Positions 31,858 through 39,090 of a stretch of 58,461 nucleotides of DNA are shown here, piece after piece (the stretch's first letter is position 1; the number at the start of each line of letters is the position of its first letter). The notes beneath the pieces are model-generated. The model saw only the letters and a list, made by a program, of their open reading frames with translations. It was not told the origin of the DNA and made no database searches. Origin of the DNA: a virus; IMG/VR virus record IMGVR_UViG_3300044678_001332, positions 1 through 58,461 of that record, one strand, 5' to 3'. The translations under genes and the position numbers were made by a program.

Positions 31858-33207
31858 ATGTTTAGGTGTATATTAATCATATTATTTATATGCTCTAAAG
31901 TATATTCACAAGGTTCTAATACATGTGCAGGAGCAGCTGCTAATCCTATAACTTTACCATTCTTTGGTAACAATCAATCTACTTGTGGAGATGGAAATGA
32001 TTATACAGGAACTAATCCATGCATAACTACTCCCAATGGAACTTATTATGGAGGTCAAGATTGGATATATAGTTTTACTCCAACACAATCAGGCTATGTT
32101 AATATTGTAGTTAATGATATAATTCCTATAAGTGCATATCTAACAGTTACTTTATTTAATGCTTGTCCAGGTACTCCAAATGCTTGTATAGGATTTGTAC
32201 AATGTAACCCTTCTACTGTTGGTGGATCAATAGTTAGATATGTACAAGCAGGTGTAACCTATTATATTTTAATTGATGCATTTACTTGGACAAGTTTCTT
32301 TTCTAACTGTGGACAATTTGATTTGAATGTTCAATTTACACCTGTAATTCCACAATCTTCTTGTACTAACATAAGCTTTAATAGTAATAATTTTACAGGT
32401 TGGGTTGGTACAACAGGATTATCTATAATGTCAAATCTTGGTTCACAAACACCTAATTATAACTCAACTGCATTAGGTATAGTTGGAGGAAGACATACTA
32501 TAATGGCAGGTGGTACTGATCCATGTGGTGGTTTTCCTAGAGTAGATCCATTAGGAGCACCTATTTCAGTTAGATTAGGTAATAATAATGTTAGTTCAGA
32601 AGCAGAACAACTAACACAAACCTTTATGGTATCTGCTAGTAACAATAGTTTTACATATAGATATGCTGTTGTATTTGAAGATCCAGGACATAATTCTAAT
32701 GAGCAACCATTCTTTAGAGCTTTATTAAGAGATCAAAATGGCAACATTATTCCATGTTCTGAATTTGTGGTATCTGCAGCAGGAAACTTACCTGGTTTCT
32801 TTAATTCTCCAACATGTACTGGAGTTAGATATAAACCTTGGAGCACTGTTAATGTTGATTTAGATAACTATATAGGACAAGCAGTTACTGCTGAATTTAC
32901 CACTGGTGATTGTTCACAAGGAGCTCATTATGGTTATGCTTATATAGATGCTCAATGTTCTCAGTCATTCTTAAATTCATATCCTGATACTATATGTGTT
33001 GGAGAAAGTGTTACATTAACTGCACCTAATGGTTATCAATCTTATAGTTGGTTACCAACTAATCAAACTACACAAAGTATTAATGTTACACCATCAACTA
33101 GTACTACATATCAATTAAATTTAGTTTCATTTAATGGATGTGTAAGAACAGTACAATTACCTATTGTAGTTGTACCAGACCCTACAGCAGTTATATACAC
33201 AAACTAG
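31858..33207 (+). CDS. Secreted Ig-like surface protein (host-type)
   Basis: A 449-residue protein with a Sec signal peptide (MFRCILIILFICSKVYSQG). The mature part starts with a Cys-rich domain like those of secreted Flavobacteriia proteins (SNTCAGAAANPITLPF, TYYILIDAFTW). A jelly-roll-like middle follows (FTYRYAVVFEDPGHNSNEQP, YGYAYIDAQC). It ends in an Ig-like/PKD-like module, DTICVGESVTLTAPNGYQSY to VRTVQLPIVVVPD. The end at ..PTAVIYTN lacks a sorting domain, unlike typical bacterial relatives. The two genes at 33808 and 34368 could supply the missing parts of such a protein. Confidence 0.65.
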   Translation: MFRCILIILFICSKVYSQGSNTCAGAAANPITLPFFGNNQSTCGDGNDYTGTNPCITTPNGTYYGGQDWIYSFTPTQSGYVNIVVNDIIPISAYLTVTLFNACPGTPNACIGFVQCNPSTVGGSIVRYVQAGVTYYILIDAFTWTSFFSNCGQFDLNVQFTPVIPQSSCTNISFNSNNFTGWVGTTGLSIMSNLGSQTPNYNSTALGIVGGRHTIMAGGTDPCGGFPRVDPLGAPISVRLGNNNVSSEAEQLTQTFMVSASNNSFTYRYAVVFEDPGHNSNEQPFFRALLRDQNGNIIPCSEFVVSAAGNLPGFFNSPTCTGVRYKPWSTVNVDLDNYIGQAVTAEFTTGDCSQGAHYGYAYIDAQCSQSFLNSYPDTICVGESVTLTAPNGYQSYSWLPTNQTTQSINVTPSTSTTYQLNLVSFNGCVRTVQLPIVVVPDPTAVIYTN

Positions 33208-33233
33208 GTAGATTAAGTAGCACAATTTTTGAT

Positions 33234-33241
33234 TATATTTG
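33234..33241 (+). promoter_or_regulatory. -7 box TATATTTG
   Basis: TATATTTGCATTGA in the 84-nt gap between the Ig-like gene and the next secreted-protein gene. The leader would be about 45 nt. Confidence 0.55.
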
Positions 33242-33291
33242 CATTGAAATAAGATGTTTTATAAGGACAAAGGATTTTAAATCTTAACCTT

Positions 33292-33759
33292 ATGAAATAT
33301 AAATTTGTATTTTCATTCTTATTTATAAGTTTTTTGTCTATTAATAGACCACCTGAACCATTGGTTAATGGTGAAACTAGAATTGTACCTATTATAGAGA
33401 ATGAAGATTTGGGTCCTAAGTATTGGTACATAAGGACTATCAAACTATATTATAAAGATAAGATGCCTCGTAGCATAGAACTTAGGAAAGGTCCTCCTAT
33501 AGACTCCTATTGTTCTGATGAGACTGATTTAACTTTCTATTCTAACTCAGACTCTTTAACTATTAAAAGTTATAGACAACTATCTTGTGAAATATTAGCA
33601 ATATATAATCTTTCAGAAAGAGATTCTGAATGGTTAAAATCTTATTTAGTATATAGGCTTAAGATTCACAACATAATTACTGAAAATAAGTATTATGTAA
33701 ACATAGATGATGTATCTTATTTTAAGAACTTATTCACTAAATATAATGTAAACTATTAG
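33292..33759 (+). CDS. Secreted hypothetical protein
   Basis: A 155-residue protein with a signal peptide-like start (MKYKFVFSFLFISFLSINRP). The mature part is mixed alpha/beta with tyrosines (YWYIRTIKLYYKDKMPRSIE) and two or three cysteines (DSYCSDETD, LSCEILAIYN). No family recognised. It lies in the cluster of exported proteins with its own upstream promoter box, so it is probably delivered to the periplasm or cell surface. Confidence 0.55.
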   Translation: MKYKFVFSFLFISFLSINRPPEPLVNGETRIVPIIENEDLGPKYWYIRTIKLYYKDKMPRSIELRKGPPIDSYCSDETDLTFYSNSDSLTIKSYRQLSCEILAIYNLSERDSEWLKSYLVYRLKIHNIITENKYYVNIDDVSYFKNLFTKYNVNY

Positions 33760-33785
33760 GTAGAATTGGTAATTTGTATATTAAG

Positions 33786-33793
33786 TATATTTG
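33786..33793 (+). promoter_or_regulatory. -7 box TATATTTG
   Basis: TATATTTGTTAAAAG, 14 nt before the start at 33808, inside the gap between two secreted-protein genes. Confidence 0.55.
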
Positions 33794-33807
33794 TTAAAAG
33801 ATTTGTT

Positions 33808-34368
33808 ATGAAAAATTTGCTATTGTCATTAATTTTTATATTGGTAAATGTTACACTATTTGCTCAAGTACCAACACCTAATGTTGCTGATGGACAAGTA
33901 GTGTGTCCTAATGAGATGCATTACTATGGAGACCAAGTAGTTAATCCTACTTCAACATACACCTTTAGTATTGTACCTGCACAAACCTTTACTACTGTTG
34001 GACAACAAATACAAGTTACTTGGACTACACCTGGAGTATATACTATGACTATGACAGAAACTAACTCTGCAGGTTGTCAATTTGTAACTATTGCTCAAAT
34101 TACTGTACAACCTACTGTCATTGCTACAATAGATCCAATAGTAGTATGTCAAGATGGTGCTGATGTAGTTATTACAGGACAGAATCTTGGTGTTAATCCT
34201 ATATTCAATGGAGTTGGAGTATTTGGAAATGTTTTTGATCCTACAGGATTAGCTCCTGGAATCTATAATATAAATGTTAGTTCTCAAACAACAAATGGCT
34301 GTTTAATTATTGGATCAGGAACAGCTACTATAAACCCTTTACCAACTGGAATTATATACACTGATTGA
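33808..34368 (+). CDS. Secreted Ig/PKD-like domain protein
   Basis: A 186-residue protein with a clear signal peptide (MKNLLLSLIFILVNVTLFAQ). An in-frame ATG at 33766 is rejected because it precedes and spoils the signal peptide and spans the promoter box. The body holds two Ig-like/PKD-like modules as in T9SS-secreted Bacteroidota proteins (GQQIQVTWTTPGVYTMTMTE, then CQDGADVVITGQNL). It ends NPLPTGIIYTD, close to the end of the 31858 protein. It overlaps the T9SS-domain gene as TGATG. Confidence 0.65.
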   Translation: MKNLLLSLIFILVNVTLFAQVPTPNVADGQVVCPNEMHYYGDQVVNPTSTYTFSIVPAQTFTTVGQQIQVTWTTPGVYTMTMTETNSAGCQFVTIAQITVQPTVIATIDPIVVCQDGADVVITGQNLGVNPIFNGVGVFGNVFDPTGLAPGIYNINVSSQTTNGCLIIGSGTATINPLPTGIIYTD

Positions 34369-34934
34369 TGAAATATATACTGTTTGTATTTATTTATTTA
34401 TCTAGTTTAAATATAAATTCACAAACAACAATAAAAGAATATGAGATATGTGATGAGTATTTAAATAAAGAGATTAGAGCTGTTACTAATAGCAACTCTA
34501 TTATTTGGGATGTTAATCCTGAGATACCATATCAGGTTAATAGTGATATTATGTATATTACTTTTAACAATATAGGTACTTATGTGATAACTGCTGAATT
34601 TAATAATGGTCTTTGCTATGCAGAGGATAAACTAATTATTAGAATAATAGAGTGCACTGAAACATTTATCTACTTTCCTAATGTATTTACTCCTGATAAT
34701 GATAGAAACAATGATAACTTTGGAGCTTATGGTGTAAACGTACTAGACTTTACAATGCTTGTATTTAATAGGTGGGGAGAAATTATTTTCCGTGCAGAAG
34801 ATATTAATGACAGGTGGAATGGATTTTATAAAGGCAGGCTTTGCCAGAATGATGTATATGTTTACAAGGTAACTTACAAGAATACCAAGGGTAAACAATT
34901 TACTAAAATTGGTAGAGTGGCATTAATAAATTAA
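34368..34934 (+). CDS. Secreted protein with T9SS type B sorting domain (CHU_C)
   Basis: A 188-residue protein starting at the ATG at 34368 (a TTG one codon earlier is unlikely), with signal peptide MKYILFVFIYLSSLNINSQ. A short Ig-like part (YITFNNIGTYVITAEFNNG) precedes a full gliding-motility-associated C-terminal domain: YFPNVFTPDNDRNNDNFG, then FTMLVFNRWGEIIFRAED, then DRWNGFYKGRLCQNDVYVYK and a final GRVALIN strand. In Bacteroidota this domain directs proteins through the type IX secretion system and onto the cell surface. A phage copy implies export by the host T9SS. Confidence 0.85.
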   Translation: MKYILFVFIYLSSLNINSQTTIKEYEICDEYLNKEIRAVTNSNSIIWDVNPEIPYQVNSDIMYITFNNIGTYVITAEFNNGLCYAEDKLIIRIIECTETFIYFPNVFTPDNDRNNDNFGAYGVNVLDFTMLVFNRWGEIIFRAEDINDRWNGFYKGRLCQNDVYVYKVTYKNTKGKQFTKIGRVALIN

Positions 34935-34950
34935 CCTAACCTAACCTAAC
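34932..34950 (+). repeat. Telomere-like TAACC tandem repeat before a start codon
   Basis: TAACC occurs three times in tandem and runs straight into AAC-ATG of the lysis gene at 34951. It fills the whole intergenic gap. Repeat-number change would alter the spacing upstream of the start. Confidence 0.7.
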
Positions 34951-35259
34951 ATGGAACAACCTATTCTTTTAGCACTTATAGCTCTTGGATCAGCTCTGGT
35001 AACAGTTCTGATACCAAGATTATTTACTAGAAAAAAAGATACAGTAGATATGTTTGCTGAATTACAAGAAAGATTGTATGCAGAAATAGAAAGACTTGAG
35101 AAAAAAATAACAGTACTTGAAAAACGTGAAGCTGAATCTGCTCAACTAGAAACAAAACTTATTAGTAGAATTGCAGAGTTAGAACAGCAAAATGTATTTC
35201 AAGCAATAGAAATAGATAGATTAAAAACAGAACTTAATAAATATGTCAAAAATAATTGA
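34951..35259 (+). CDS. Membrane-anchored coiled-coil protein (lysis cassette)
   Basis: A 102-residue protein with an N-terminal membrane helix (ILLALIALGSALVTVLIPRLF), then a basic turn (TRKKD) and a continuous coiled coil to the end (MFAELQERLYAEIERLEKKI, AELEQQNVFQAIEIDRLKTE). This is the layout of an inner-membrane spanin-like or holin-regulating protein. It overlaps the holin-like gene by 17 nt and starts the four-gene lysis cassette. Confidence 0.6.
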   Translation: MEQPILLALIALGSALVTVLIPRLFTRKKDTVDMFAELQERLYAEIERLEKKITVLEKREAESAQLETKLISRIAELEQQNVFQAIEIDRLKTELNKYVKNN

Positions 35260-35500
35260 GAAAATGTTTACTGATTCCTTTAATGGAAGTAATGGTAAGG
35301 TTGACCATAAAAGGTTAACTGTATTTGCATTTGTAATAATGTTCTTTGTAACAACAACTATTGTGTTGTATAAAAAGAATACTATAGCTAATGCAGCTCT
35401 TGTAGAAACAATACTAATTACTATGACTTCTGTTATATTAGGAGGGATGGGATTAACTAAAATAAAAACAACAACTAAACAAGTAGATAATGAAACTTAG
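35243..35500 (+). CDS. Holin-like protein
   Basis: An 85-residue protein with two predicted membrane helices (about residues 26-44, TVFAFVIMFFVTTTIVLY, and 50-71, AALVETILITMTSVILGGMG) and a polar C-terminus. Small two-helix proteins placed directly before an endolysin are typical holins, which collapse the inner membrane at a set time. It overlaps both neighbours, so expression is coupled. Assigned by topology and position. Confidence 0.65.
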   Translation: MSKIIEKMFTDSFNGSNGKVDHKRLTVFAFVIMFFVTTTIVLYKKNTIANAALVETILITMTSVILGGMGLTKIKTTTKQVDNET

Positions 35501-36002
35501 TAAAAACTTTAGTCTGGAGGAAATGACAAAATCTCCTTCAGCTGTTAGGTGGGGATTTGATGAGCAATTTAATCCTCCTGATGAAGTAATAAACAATTTA
35601 ACTCTGTTGTGTACTAAAGTATTACAACCTATTAGAGATAGTCTTAAATCATCTATTACAATAACTTCTGGTTATAGATGTCCTAGATTAAATGCAAAGA
35701 TAGGCGGTGCTTATAGTATTATCAATGGTAAACCTGTACAGACTTCACAACACTGTTATGGTCAGGCTGCAGATATTAACTTTATTAAAGATGGTAAAGA
35801 GTTTAATGGCTCTTTAGTTATGATTATTAAAGACTTGTGTGCAGATCCTAGTTTTAAATTTGATCAGTGTATATTAGAGTTTGGTACAGATGACAATCCT
35901 GCTTGGATTCACATTTCTTATACAGAAGGAAATAACAGAATGCAAGTATTAAGAGCATATAAATCTGGTAAAAAAACTTTATATAAAACACACAAACTAT
36001 GA
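35490..36002 (+). CDS. Peptidase M15-family endolysin
   Basis: A 170-residue protein of the M15A group of peptidoglycan D-Ala endopeptidases. It has LSKNFSLEEMTKSPSA at the start, ITSGYRCPRLNAKIGG, SQHCYGQAADI carrying the zinc ligands His88 and Asp95, and PAWIHISY with the third ligand His141. It should cut peptide cross-links in the host wall after holin action. There is no signal peptide, consistent with holin-dependent release. It overlaps the holin-like gene by 11 nt and the spanin-like gene by 4 nt. Confidence 0.88.
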   Translation: MKLSKNFSLEEMTKSPSAVRWGFDEQFNPPDEVINNLTLLCTKVLQPIRDSLKSSITITSGYRCPRLNAKIGGAYSIINGKPVQTSQHCYGQAADINFIKDGKEFNGSLVMIIKDLCADPSFKFDQCILEFGTDDNPAWIHISYTEGNNRMQVLRAYKSGKKTLYKTHKL

Positions 36003-36574
36003 GCAAAAATAAATCTTGGTTTACTTTAGAGAGAATAGTAATATTAGTATTACTACTTCTCTTGCTACTACTACAACAATGCCACAAGTCTTGTCAAAAA
36101 GAACCTTGGGAAGTTATTAAAACAACAGTTAAAACTTACAGAGATACTGTTACTGTTGTAAAAGTTGACACTGTTATTAAACGTGTTACACTTAAAGTAC
36201 CTATACCTGTACCTGCACCTGAAGATACTACTATTAATGTGTATACTCAAGAACATTCTGATAGTTCTTTAGATGCTACTTTTATTACTAAAGTCGATGG
36301 TATATTAGTAAACTCTGATTTTAAATACAAGTTAAAAGTACCTAAAGAAATACTTACTACCATTGTTCAAAAAGATACTATAACTCAAACTGTTAAACAA
36401 CAAAAGAATGTATTAGCTATGGGATTTATTTTAGCAGGTAGTCAATTTAACAACAACTTTGATGCTGGTATGGGTATAACTTTTTATCACAAAAAAGGTT
36501 ATCTTTACCAGCTGAACTATCTACCACTGTCAAAGACAGTTGTTGTAGGTTTTTCTTACCAATTAAATAGATAG
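35999..36574 (+). CDS. Spanin-like envelope protein with beta-rich C-terminus
   Basis: A 191-residue protein with an N-terminal membrane helix (RIVILVLLLLLLLLQQ) followed by QCHKSC. Next come a long extended part rich in Thr/Val and Pro (TYRDTVTVVKVDTVIKRVTL, VPIPVPAPEDTT), QKDTITQTVKQQ, and C-terminal strands LYQLNYLPLS and VVVGFSYQLNR that look like an outer-membrane beta element. That would span both membranes, as unimolecular spanins do. It directly follows the endolysin. Alternatively it could be an outer-membrane lipoprotein. Confidence 0.55.
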   Translation: MSKNKSWFTLERIVILVLLLLLLLLQQCHKSCQKEPWEVIKTTVKTYRDTVTVVKVDTVIKRVTLKVPIPVPAPEDTTINVYTQEHSDSSLDATFITKVDGILVNSDFKYKLKVPKEILTTIVQKDTITQTVKQQKNVLAMGFILAGSQFNNNFDAGMGITFYHKKGYLYQLNYLPLSKTVVVGFSYQLNR

Positions 36575-36576
36575 AC

Positions 36577-37329
36577 ATGATAACATTAAATGAAATGATT
36601 TATCAGATATATGAAGCTCTTCAGATTTCATCTGATGATACTTCACTAGATAAACGTCTAATTAAAGATTTAATTAATCAAGAAAGAGCTAATTGGATTA
36701 GGAAGGAACATAACAAGAATAGAAGTATTGATGATAATATTATTCAAGACTTAGGTTGTGTACCTATGTCTTTAGTTAATAGACAATCTGATAATTGTTG
36801 TGATGTATTTATTGATTGTAAAATACTTAGATCTACTAATAAGATTCCTAATGCTATTGAATTAAACCATGAAAAAACTATTACAAGAATTGCATCTGTG
36901 GATTTTATGTCAATTCCCATTTATTTTATGGATTATGATCATGCTGTTTACTATGGTAATGGTAGATATAATAAAAAAGCCTTAGGTGCTTTTATTAAAA
37001 ATAATTATCTATATATAGTTTATGCTAAAGGGAGTTACAACAAACTCATTGAAAAGTTAAATATTCAAGGAGTATTTGAAGATCCTACAGAAGCTGCAAC
37101 ATATACAACTTGTGATGGTGCTCCATGTTTTAGTTGGGATAGCAGATATCCTATTAATGCTTGGATGTGGCAAACACTTGTTAAACCTGCTGTTCTTAAT
37201 GAATTGAGAACTAAGAGAACTCTTTATAGAGATGAGAATAACAATGCTAAGGATGATGCTATACCATCAGTAGCAGCTAACTTTACACAAGCTGGTACTG
37301 ATCCTGGTCAAAACAAACAACAAGAATGA
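36577..37329 (+). CDS. crAss-like ring/connector protein
   Basis: A 250-residue protein with MITLNEMIYQIYEALQISSD at the start and YPINAWMWQTLVKPAVLNEL near the end. This pattern is conserved among Bacteroidota podovirus-like phages and found next to the IHF-like and tail genes. The N-terminal helices and a central beta region (KTITRIASVDFMSIPIYFMD) fit the stacked ring proteins below the portal in crAss-like virions. Which ring it forms cannot be read from the sequence. It overlaps the next gene by 4 nt (ATGA). Confidence 0.6.
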   Translation: MITLNEMIYQIYEALQISSDDTSLDKRLIKDLINQERANWIRKEHNKNRSIDDNIIQDLGCVPMSLVNRQSDNCCDVFIDCKILRSTNKIPNAIELNHEKTITRIASVDFMSIPIYFMDYDHAVYYGNGRYNKKALGAFIKNNYLYIVYAKGSYNKLIEKLNIQGVFEDPTEAATYTTCDGAPCFSWDSRYPINAWMWQTLVKPAVLNELRTKRTLYRDENNNAKDDAIPSVAANFTQAGTDPGQNKQQE

Positions 37330-37850
37330 CAAGAAAAGATTCTAAAAATAAGTTTGATATAAATATTGGTTATGATAATATCTATAACCACTATAAGAAA
37401 ACATCATCATCTTCTATTAGTAAAGAAAAGTATAATGCTGTATTCAATGATGTTTTTAATGAACTAATGGATATGGTAATTAAGAAAGGTTATAATCTTA
37501 AGTTTCCACATAAGTTTGGAAGTCTTGAAATACAAAAGAAGAAACAAAAAATAGTTTACAATACAGATGGTACTGTAAACAAAATTTGTTATAAAGTAGA
37601 TTGGAAGGGTACTAAGGAGTACTGGAATAAAATATATGGTAACCTATCTACAGAAGAATTAAAGAATATAACTAACAAACCTAAAATATATTGTAAAAAT
37701 AAATACAGGATGAAGTTTAAATATATCAAGAATGATGCTTGTTATAAAGGTAAATCATTAGTGATGTTTATACCTACTAGAAAGTGGTGTAGAGAACTAG
37801 CTAATCATTTAAAAACTAATCCTTATGCTACAGATTATAAAGAACAATAA
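37326..37850 (+). CDS. Conserved crAss-like protein, possibly nucleoid-associated
   Basis: A 174-residue basic protein. The core, KFPHKFGSLEIQKKKQKI, then VDWKGTKEYWNKIYG, is a pattern seen in a widespread phage protein family with G-x-L-x-I-x-K strands and a WKxTxxxW motif. The HKFGSLEI strand is reminiscent of the HU/IHF gFGkF strand, which is why related genes are sometimes labelled IHF-like. The strongly basic content supports nucleic-acid contact. The exact role in the virion or cell is unknown. Confidence 0.55.
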   Translation: MTRKDSKNKFDINIGYDNIYNHYKKTSSSSISKEKYNAVFNDVFNELMDMVIKKGYNLKFPHKFGSLEIQKKKQKIVYNTDGTVNKICYKVDWKGTKEYWNKIYGNLSTEELKNITNKPKIYCKNKYRMKFKYIKNDACYKGKSLVMFIPTRKWCRELANHLKTNPYATDYKEQ

Positions 37851-37852
37851 TT

Positions 37853-38131
37853 ATGCACTTAATAGAAAAAACTATGGATAAAAAACATAACCGTTGGGAA
37901 AAATCTGAAACTGCTGACGGTATCACAAAGAGAGTTTGTGTAGAACAAGTTGAGAATGGTTTTGTAATTACTATGGAGAAATATGGTTCATCTGGTGAAG
38001 ATGAAAAATATACTAGTGAATGTAAGAAATACATCTCTAAAAAAAATCCATTAGAAGGTCAAAATCCTAAAACAGAAGATGAGTCTTATGAAGATAAGAT
38101 TCTTGATGGTCTAGAAAATCTTTCATTTTAA
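37853..38131 (+). CDS. Hypothetical 92-aa protein
   Basis: A charged, soluble protein starting MHLIEKTMDKKHNRWEKSET. It has a beta part (TKRVCVEQVENGFVITMEKY) and an acidic tail (PKTEDESYEDKILDGLENL). Met8 is an alternative start. It is placed 2 nt after and 8 nt before conserved tail-connector genes, so it is part of the same operon. No family recognised. Confidence 0.55.
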   Translation: MHLIEKTMDKKHNRWEKSETADGITKRVCVEQVENGFVITMEKYGSSGEDEKYTSECKKYISKKNPLEGQNPKTEDESYEDKILDGLENLSF

Positions 38132-38139
38132 TATAAACT

Positions 38140-39078
38140 ATGGCAATCTCTGGAAAACACGTTAGTCTTAAAACCATTGTAGAAAGAGTCTACATGGACT
38201 TTGGCTTTAATTACAGCCTATCATTTACTGAAGCAGCTGAATGGGCAGGTAGTATTTTAGCTTTATTAAAAGTTCCTCTTAGCCTTCAGAATAAGGTTGA
38301 AGAAATTACTATTGATGAATCCAGAGGTGAACTACCTTGTGATTTAGAATCTATTGTACAAACTGCTAGAATGGTAGAACAAGGTAATGATGGTTGTACA
38401 TCAATGGTAATCTCTACATTAGATAGAGGTACATCATTTGTAGAAATTTCTGCTATTGATATAGTTAACAGAAAGTTTAAACTATGTGGATGTAATTCAT
38501 TTACTTCATGTGATGAGTGTACACCAGAAGGTTGTGAACCTAGAAAACCTATCATTAGATCAGCAGGTGGTTCTTTAGCTAAACCTCGTTACAGGTTAGA
38601 ACCTATGAGATGGGCTACTGATACTTTCCATACTAAACAACATTGTTCAGATTATGACTTCTATTGTAAATCTGCAAGTACTTATACAGTAAGTGGTAAT
38701 CATATATTTGCAAACTTTGAACATGGTAAAGTAATGATGTCTTACTTAGCTATTCCTACTGATGAAGAAGGGTTTCCTTTAATACCAGCTGATGAATGGT
38801 GGAGACAAGCTGTACAATATGAGATTGCTTATAAGATTGCTTTTAAAATGTTTATTCAAGGTAATATTACTGATAAAGCATTCCAAATGATTGAAAAAGA
38901 AAGAGATTGGAAAGTTGCTCAAGCAGTTAACAAGACTAAGATTCCTTCTATTGATGAAATGGAATCATTCAAGAATCAGTGGCTTAAACTTATTCCTCAA
39001 TACAACAATCATAACAACATGTTTAGAAACATGCAGTTACCTGAAAAAATGTTTAACCATCCATATAGATATTTTTAA
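38140..39078 (+). CDS. crAss-like ring protein / tail tubular A-like
   Basis: A 312-residue protein starting MAISGKHVSLKTIVERVYMD. Helical N-terminus (EAAEWAGSILALLKVPLSLQ), then ITIDESRGELPCDLESIVQT, a Cys-rich insertion (CGCNSFTSCDECTPEGCEPR) and a conserved-looking middle (YTVSGNHIFANFEHGKVMMS, YLAIPTDEEGFPLIP) ahead of the helix WWRQAVQYEIAYKIAFKMFI. The sequence DEEGFPLIPADEWWRQA is characteristic of this connector family in crAss-like and other podovirus-type phages. The eight or so cysteines of the insertion could bind metal. It precedes the large tail protein, as expected. Confidence 0.65.
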   Translation: MAISGKHVSLKTIVERVYMDFGFNYSLSFTEAAEWAGSILALLKVPLSLQNKVEEITIDESRGELPCDLESIVQTARMVEQGNDGCTSMVISTLDRGTSFVEISAIDIVNRKFKLCGCNSFTSCDECTPEGCEPRKPIIRSAGGSLAKPRYRLEPMRWATDTFHTKQHCSDYDFYCKSASTYTVSGNHIFANFEHGKVMMSYLAIPTDEEGFPLIPADEWWRQAVQYEIAYKIAFKMFIQGNITDKAFQMIEKERDWKVAQAVNKTKIPSIDEMESFKNQWLKLIPQYNNHNNMFRNMQLPEKMFNHPYRYF

Positions 39079-39090
39079 TTTAAAACATAT

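Noticed and set aside
33766-33807. Upstream ATG for the Ig/PKD-like secreted protein
   Set aside because: It would put extra residues before a perfect signal peptide and covers the promoter box; 33808 is better.
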